Of a stretch of DNA of 62,977 bases, positions 59,215 through 62,977 are shown one piece after another. The position numbers were made by a program, and so were the translations under genes. The stretch is from Caldilineaceae bacterium (GTDB lineage Bacteria; Chloroflexota; Anaerolineae; Caldilineales; Caldilineaceae). The notes beneath the pieces are model-generated. The model was not told the origin of the DNA. It worked only from the letters and a program-made list of their open reading frames with translations, and did no database searches. Each line of letters begins with the position of its first letter. The first letter of the stretch is position 1. Where the stretch lies: contig JAJDTL010000012.1 in the NCBI GenBank assembly GCA_022827195.1, forward strand, positions 1-62,977, read 5' to 3'.

Positions 59215-59229
59215 TTCAGTTGCTGATTC

Positions 59230-59622
59230 CTAAGGTCCGGCGAAGGCTTCGGGCAGCAACGCTTTCACAGTGGTCGTCCGAACGTTGCCATCGCCGTCAG
59301 CGATGAAGACATCCATCTGCGGCCCCAGTTCGTACATGACTTGCCGGCAGAGGCCGCAGGGAGAGGCGCCGTCCTCGGTCACGACCGCGATCGCGCTAAA
59401 CTGGCGTTTCCCTTGGGCAACGGCGGCGGTGAGAGCGACCCGCTCAGCGCAGATCGTGCCGCCATATGAGGCGTTCTCAACATTGCATCCGGCGATGATA
59501 TCACCGCCCAATGTCAGTACGGCAGCGCCGACATGGTAGCTGCTATACGGGGCGTATGCCTGTCGGCGGGCGGACCGAGCCACGGCGATCAGTTGTTGCG
59601 AGGAGATTTCGCCAGTGTTCAT
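59230..59622 (-). CDS. cdd: Cytidine deaminase
   Basis: Cytidine deaminase hydrolyses (deoxy)cytidine to (deoxy)uridine in pyrimidine salvage. The 130-residue product has both zinc motifs, CAERVAL near residue 56 (the CAE with the catalytic Glu) and PCGLCRQ near 88, and YAPYSSYHVGAAVL at the N-terminus. The length is that of the homotetrameric family. GGAG lies just before the ATG. The downstream sugar-dehydrogenase genes are close enough to be co-transcribed, although unrelated in function. Confidence 0.96.
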   Translation of the reverse strand: MNTGEISSQQLIAVARSARRQAYAPYSSYHVGAAVLTLGGDIIAGCNVENASYGGTICAERVALTAAVAQGKRQFSAIAVVTEDGASPCGLCRQVMYELGPQMDVFIADGDGNVRTTTVKALLPEAFAGP

Positions 59623-59657
59623 TTCTCCTTCTCCTCAATGGTAGAGGTTTATCGCAC

Positions 59658-59677
59658 AAAATAAAAGTGCGCCACTT
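59658..59677 (-). terminator. Short hairpin with T-run after the CorC-type gene
   Basis: On the minus strand AAGTG, a 3-nt loop, CACTT and then TTATTTT form a small rho-independent-like terminator. It lies between the CorC/HlyC-type gene and cdd. The 5-bp stem is short, so the call is moderate. Confidence 0.45.
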
Positions 59678-59744
59678 ATGCAAAAGGGCGTGCAAAAGGG
59701 CGCGCAGGAATACAGTTGTGTTCACGGAAGGCAGCCTTGATTCC

Positions 59745-61106
59745 TCAGGCGGCCGACTGCAAGTAGCCTGAGTCGGGGTTGTCGCCGGTGCCTTCGGTCT
59801 GCCCGACTACCGACTGTTCCTGTGTCGGTTCGCTGTCTTCGGCCTTGCTGCCGTCGCCCGGCTCGACCCGCACCTGTTCAATGCGACGCGAGTCAACCGA
59901 CAAGACAGTAAACCGCCAATCTTTGAACAGTATGCTCTCACCCTGCTTGGGGACCCTGCCGAGCTGGCTGTAAATGAAGCCCCCCAATGTGTCAAAGCTC
60001 TCGTGCGCGGCAGACAGATCAACCCCGATCAGGCGGGATACCTCGTCAATGTCATAGCGCGCGTTAAACTCATAAGTGTCGGGCGCGAGCTTCTTCAACT
60101 GCGGCTCTTCCGAGTCATATTCATCCTGGATCTCGCCGACGATCTCCTCCAGCAGGTCTTCGATAGTAACCAGACCGGCAGTTCCGCCGTATTCGTCAAC
60201 CGCCAGAGCCATGTGGATCCTCTGGGCCTGCATCTCTTCAAACAACACGTCAAGCTTTTTGCTCTGAGGCACGAAATAGGCGCGGCGCAGGAGCTGGCGA
60301 ACCGGCGTATCGTGATTTCCATCGCGCAGGCAAAGCAGGAGGTCCTTGGCGTAGAGGACACCGATCAGATGGTCGATGCTTTCTTCATAGATTGGAATGC
60401 GGCTATGGCCGTTGGCGATGATCAGGTCGAGGGCCTGGCTGAGCGGCGCGTCAACCTCCATAGCCACAATGTCGAGCCTGGGCACCATGATCTCGCGCAC
60501 GGTCGTTTCGCCGAATTCAAAGATCCCGGCGATCATCTGTTTCTCGTCTTCTTCAATCACCCCTTCTCCCTCGCCAACGTGGATGAGGAACCGGAGGCCG
60601 TCTTCGCTGAGGAAGACACTTTCGGGGGTCACTTCATCGGCATCACCCCTTGCCATGGCAGCGAGGCGGCGGAGCAGAAAGGAGAGCGGCGTCAGCACGG
60701 CAGCCAGAAAATTCACGCCGCGAGCGATTGTGAGGGCGACCGCTTCGGGGCGGCGCAGCGCCCAGCCCCGCCCGGCAATCTGCACGGCGAGAAGCACTAG
60801 CCAGACCAGGCCCACTGCGGCGGTGACACCGGCATCGGTCCAGCGATACTTCATGGCCAGACAGACGGTCATAGAGCCGGCGGCGACAAATGCCAAGCTC
60901 TTGAGGATCAACAGCGTGGAAAGAAAGCGGGCCGGGTCAGCCAGCATGTGGTCGATCAGCTTTGCCCGCTGATTGCCGCTGGCGAAGAGCTCTCGGATCC
61001 GGCTTCTCGACGCCGCCGACAGAGACACTTCAGCGACGGCGACAAAGGCGATTGCCAACAACGGCAGTACAAGCGCCGCGATCAGCCATTCAGGTTCCAC
61101 AGCCAC
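59745..61106 (-). CDS. CNNM/HlyC-CorC family protein
   Basis: The 453-residue product has an N-terminal DUF21/CNNM membrane region with four helices (residues about 8-160; [20 protein letters not shown]). A CBS pair follows ([71 protein letters not shown]). A C-terminal CorC_HlyC domain ([33 protein letters not shown]) completes it. The family is implicated in Mg2+/divalent-cation efflux and homeostasis rather than haemolysis. The GTG start has AAGGAG 6 nt upstream. It lies 54 nt downstream of glmU on the same strand. Confidence 0.93.
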   Translation of the reverse strand: MAVEPEWLIAALVLPLLAIAFVAVAEVSLSAASRSRIRELFASGNQRAKLIDHMLADPARFLSTLLILKSLAFVAAGSMTVCLAMKYRWTDAGVTAAVGLVWLVLLAVQIAGRGWALRRPEAVALTIARGVNFLAAVLTPLSFLLRRLAAMARGDADEVTPESVFLSEDGLRFLIHVGEGEGVIEEDEKQMIAGIFEFGETTVREIMVPRLDIVAMEVDAPLSQALDLIIANGHSRIPIYEESIDHLIGVLYAKDLLLCLRDGNHDTPVRQLLRRAYFVPQSKKLDVLFEEMQAQRIHMALAVDEYGGTAGLVTIEDLLEEIVGEIQDEYDSEEPQLKKLAPDTYEFNARYDIDEVSRLIGVDLSAAHESFDTLGGFIYSQLGRVPKQGESILFKDWRFTVLSVDSRRIEQVRVEPGDGSKAEDSEPTQEQSVVGQTEGTGDNPDSGYLQSAA

Positions 61107-61160
61107 GGGTAACTCCTTTTGCTACGGTGCCATGCGCCGGGCCGGGCATGACGCAATCAT

Positions 61161-62573
61161 TTACTCATGCTTTTCGTGCGCGCCTGACGGGGGCATTGAT
61201 GTGGGCTCATCCTCGGGTTCGGCGGCTGGCGCGGGGCGTGCGGGCACGCCGTATACGAGCGTATCCTCCTCGACGTCGCGTGTAACCACAGAGCCGGCGC
61301 CCGTGCGCGCGCGCGGGCCGAGGGTAACGGGCGCAACCAGAAGTGTGTCGCTTCCGAGGAAAACATCATCGCCGAGCGTTGTGGGATTCTTGGAGACACC
61401 GTCATAGTTGCAGGTGATCGTGCCGGCGCCAACATTGACATTTTCGCCGACGGTCGCATCACCGATATAACTGAAATGCCCCATCTTGACACCCCGACCG
61501 AGAAAACTGTTCTTGACTTCGCCGAAGTTGCCCATGTGCACACTTTCGCCCAGATGAGCGCCGGGCCGGAGATGACCAAAGGGGCCGATTTCGCTGCCGC
61601 GCTCCATCCTAGCCTTCTCGATTACGCTGTACTCGACGCGGCAGGCGTCTCCAATTGCGCTGTCGATGATGCGGCTGCCCGGCCCAATATGACAGCTGGC
61701 GCCGATGGTTGTCTCGCCTTGAAGATGCGTGCCAGGATAGATCACCGAATCTCGGCCGATGGTCACGGAGGCGTCAATATATGAAAATGTGGGATCAATC
61801 AACGTCACTCCGGCCAGCATGTGCGCCCGGTTGATCCGCTGCCGCATCACCTGCGAAGCGACCGCCAGTTGGCTGCGGTCGTTGATGCCATAGACTTCGT
61901 CGGACGGGGCGGCAACGGTCTCTATGCGCCGGCGCTGCTCAGCCGCGATGCCAACCATATCTGTCAGGTAATACTCGCCGTTGGCGTTTGGCGCCAGATG
62001 GAGCAGGTTCTCCCATAGCCATGGAGCATCGAAGCAGTAAACTCCGGGATTCAGCTCACGAATGGCCGACTCCTCTGCCGAACAGTCAGCCTCCTCCACG
62101 ATTCTGCGGACAGCACCGTCATCGTCGCGCACGATCCTGCCGAAGCCCTGGGACTCCTCCCGTTTGACCGTCAACATGGACAGCGCAATCGGCGGGCGCC
62201 CATGATGTGAACGATCCGCACAAAGTTGCGTCAGCCTACTGAGCGTCTGTGCTTGTAGAAGCGGCATGTCCGAGTAAATGACCAGGACCTGGTCGGCGCG
62301 TTGATACAGGACATCCCTTGCCTGCATGACCGCGTGCCCGGTGCCGAGAGGTTCATTCTGGACGCAGTAGTCGACGCGTTCGCCAAGCAGGTCATGGACC
62401 TGCTCTCTGGCGTAACCGACCACCACGACAGGTCGAAGGCCGGATAGCTCCTCCACTGCTTGCAGCGACCATTCCAGCAGGGTCAGACCGGCCAGTGAAT
62501 GCAGAAATTTGGGCAGCTTGGACCTCATGCGGGTCCCGTGCCCAGCGGCCAGGATGACGGCGGCAACTGTCAT
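61161..62573 (-). CDS. glmU: Bifunctional GlmU (N-acetylglucosamine-1-phosphate uridyltransferase / glucosamine-1-phosphate acetyltransferase)
   Basis: GlmU makes UDP-GlcNAc for peptidoglycan and envelope polysaccharides. The 470-residue product starts with the nucleotidyltransferase signature VILAAGHGTRMRSKLPKFLH. It has EPLGTGHAV and YSDMPLL, and then a left-handed beta-helix of hexapeptide repeats with the acetyltransferase block GPFGHLRPGAHLG, HMGNFGEVKNS and GAGTITCNYDG. A proline/glutamate-rich tail follows. The ATG at 62573 was chosen over an in-frame upstream GTG/ATG because the pyrophosphorylase domain begins immediately there. A promoter lies about 210 nt upstream. Confidence 0.95.
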   Translation of the reverse strand: MTVAAVILAAGHGTRMRSKLPKFLHSLAGLTLLEWSLQAVEELSGLRPVVVVGYAREQVHDLLGERVDYCVQNEPLGTGHAVMQARDVLYQRADQVLVIYSDMPLLQAQTLSRLTQLCADRSHHGRPPIALSMLTVKREESQGFGRIVRDDDGAVRRIVEEADCSAEESAIRELNPGVYCFDAPWLWENLLHLAPNANGEYYLTDMVGIAAEQRRRIETVAAPSDEVYGINDRSQLAVASQVMRQRINRAHMLAGVTLIDPTFSYIDASVTIGRDSVIYPGTHLQGETTIGASCHIGPGSRIIDSAIGDACRVEYSVIEKARMERGSEIGPFGHLRPGAHLGESVHMGNFGEVKNSFLGRGVKMGHFSYIGDATVGENVNVGAGTITCNYDGVSKNPTTLGDDVFLGSDTLLVAPVTLGPRARTGAGSVVTRDVEEDTLVYGVPARPAPAAEPEDEPTSMPPSGAHEKHE

Positions 62574-62784
62574 GCAGGATGCTCCCAAGCTGCAGGCAAA
62601 GAGTAAGGCGCGCGCAACGTCCGCCAAAGGAATGCAACCTCGACGGTACACGCGTCGTTTATGTGGTTATGCACCAGTGGGACTACGGATTTATGGGTGG
62701 ATAATAGTGGTAGAGATCCGGGGTCAGGAGGGATATCATCCATGAAATTGATCGCAGACCGGAACCGTATTTGCGCCTGCGCAC

Positions 62785-62793
62785 ATTGTATCA
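62785..62793 (-). promoter_or_regulatory. Extended -10 promoter of glmU
   Basis: TGATACAAT on the minus strand (hexamer 62790-62785, TG extension to 62793) is identical in core to the uvrC -10 region. The predicted start lies about 205 nt before glmU. No -35 match is seen. The intervening leader holds nothing I can name. Confidence 0.5.
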
Positions 62794-62819
62794 CACTTCA
62801 GCGGACTTTACAGAAGTGT
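62793..62819. repeat. Inverted repeat between 5S rRNA and glmU promoter
   Basis: A perfect 7-bp stem (62793-62799 with 62813-62819) encloses a 13-nt loop, directly upstream of the glmU -10 box. It could end rRNA-operon transcription or bind a regulator. No T-run is present, so it is left as a structural observation. Confidence 0.4.
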
Positions 62820-62852
62820 TCCGGTCGGTGGTGGAGAAGAAAGGGGGTAGGA

Positions 62853-62970
62853 GGTTGGCAGCGGTCTACTCTCACACGGAGTCGCCTCCGCACTACCATC
62901 GACGCTGGTGGACTTTACTGCCGGGTTCGGGATGGGACCGGGTGTTTCCCCACCGCTCTTGCCACCAACT
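62853..62970 (-). rRNA. rrf: 5S ribosomal RNA
   Basis: The reverse strand reads as a typical 5S rRNA of about 118 nt. It contains the conserved loop segment GGGGAAACACCCGG followed by TCCCATCCCGAACCCG, then CAGTAAAG, and a terminal helix formed by GTTGGTGGC and GCTGCCAAC. It is the last gene of an rRNA operon whose 16S and 23S genes lie beyond the right edge. Boundaries are accurate to a few bases. Confidence 0.93.
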
Positions 62971-62977
62971 CCGTTCC

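Overview
The window is a GC-rich bacterial chromosome segment, most consistent with Chloroflexota (Caldilineae or Anaerolineae-like). This rests on inference from gene content: a threonine/tyrosine tRNA-tuf cluster, DUF58/SpoIIM/RDD genes without sporulation genes, YfhO-like and GT39-like membrane proteins, a PucC-type transporter and extracellular LRR and sugar-dehydrogenase lipoproteins. No 16S or 23S gene is inside to settle it. The edges are informative: the left end holds the start of tuf behind three tRNA genes, and the right end holds a 5S rRNA gene, the tail of an rRNA operon lying beyond the window.

Layout. 0-16 kb is mostly housekeeping: tuf, tRNAs, uvrC, a cyclic-nucleotide-binding/PH-like membrane protein, a metallophosphoesterase, NAD kinase, a J-like zinc membrane protein, a beta-propeller, DUF58, SpoIIM and RDD proteins, RadC and PlsX. 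16-21.8 kb holds a KDPG-aldolase-like gene, the bifunctional NAD(P)HX repair enzyme, a Tat-exported molybdenum enzyme, a GNAT-VOC fusion and a DUF4037 nucleotidyltransferase-like gene. 21.8-23.7 kb is an AT-richer island with two nuclease genes, an NgoMIV-type restriction endonuclease and an EVE-domain/PD-(D/E)XK fusion, and no DNA methyltransferase. 23.8-41 kb has an amidohydrolase, a YfhO-like protein, acetamidase, a LON-domain protein, TruD, a methyltransferase/ArsA/tail-anchored-protein operon, an MFS transporter, an HD protein, isoquinoline-oxidoreductase-like iorAB, and uvsE followed by a possible nuclease. 42-59 kb is rich in duplications: two exported proteins that are each internally duplicated, a pair of GT39-like genes and a pair of discoidin-like/PQQ-sugar-dehydrogenase lipoprotein genes. 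The end holds cdd, a CorC/HlyC-type protein, glmU and 5S rRNA.

The most interesting system is the minus-strand run EVE-nuclease, NgoMIV-like nuclease, DUF4037, with 5-26 nt and then 3 nt between genes. The NgoMIV-like enzyme keeps all expected catalytic residues, yet its expected target GCCGGC occurs in its own gene and nearby, and no protecting methylase is in the window. A second pattern is that several genes (uvrC, metallophosphoesterase, truD, the MFS gene and the histidine kinase) have a sigma70-like -10 box 6-8 nt before the start codon and no ribosome binding site, suggesting leaderless mRNAs. A third is a Get3/ArsA-type ATPase encoded right after a protein with tail-anchored topology.
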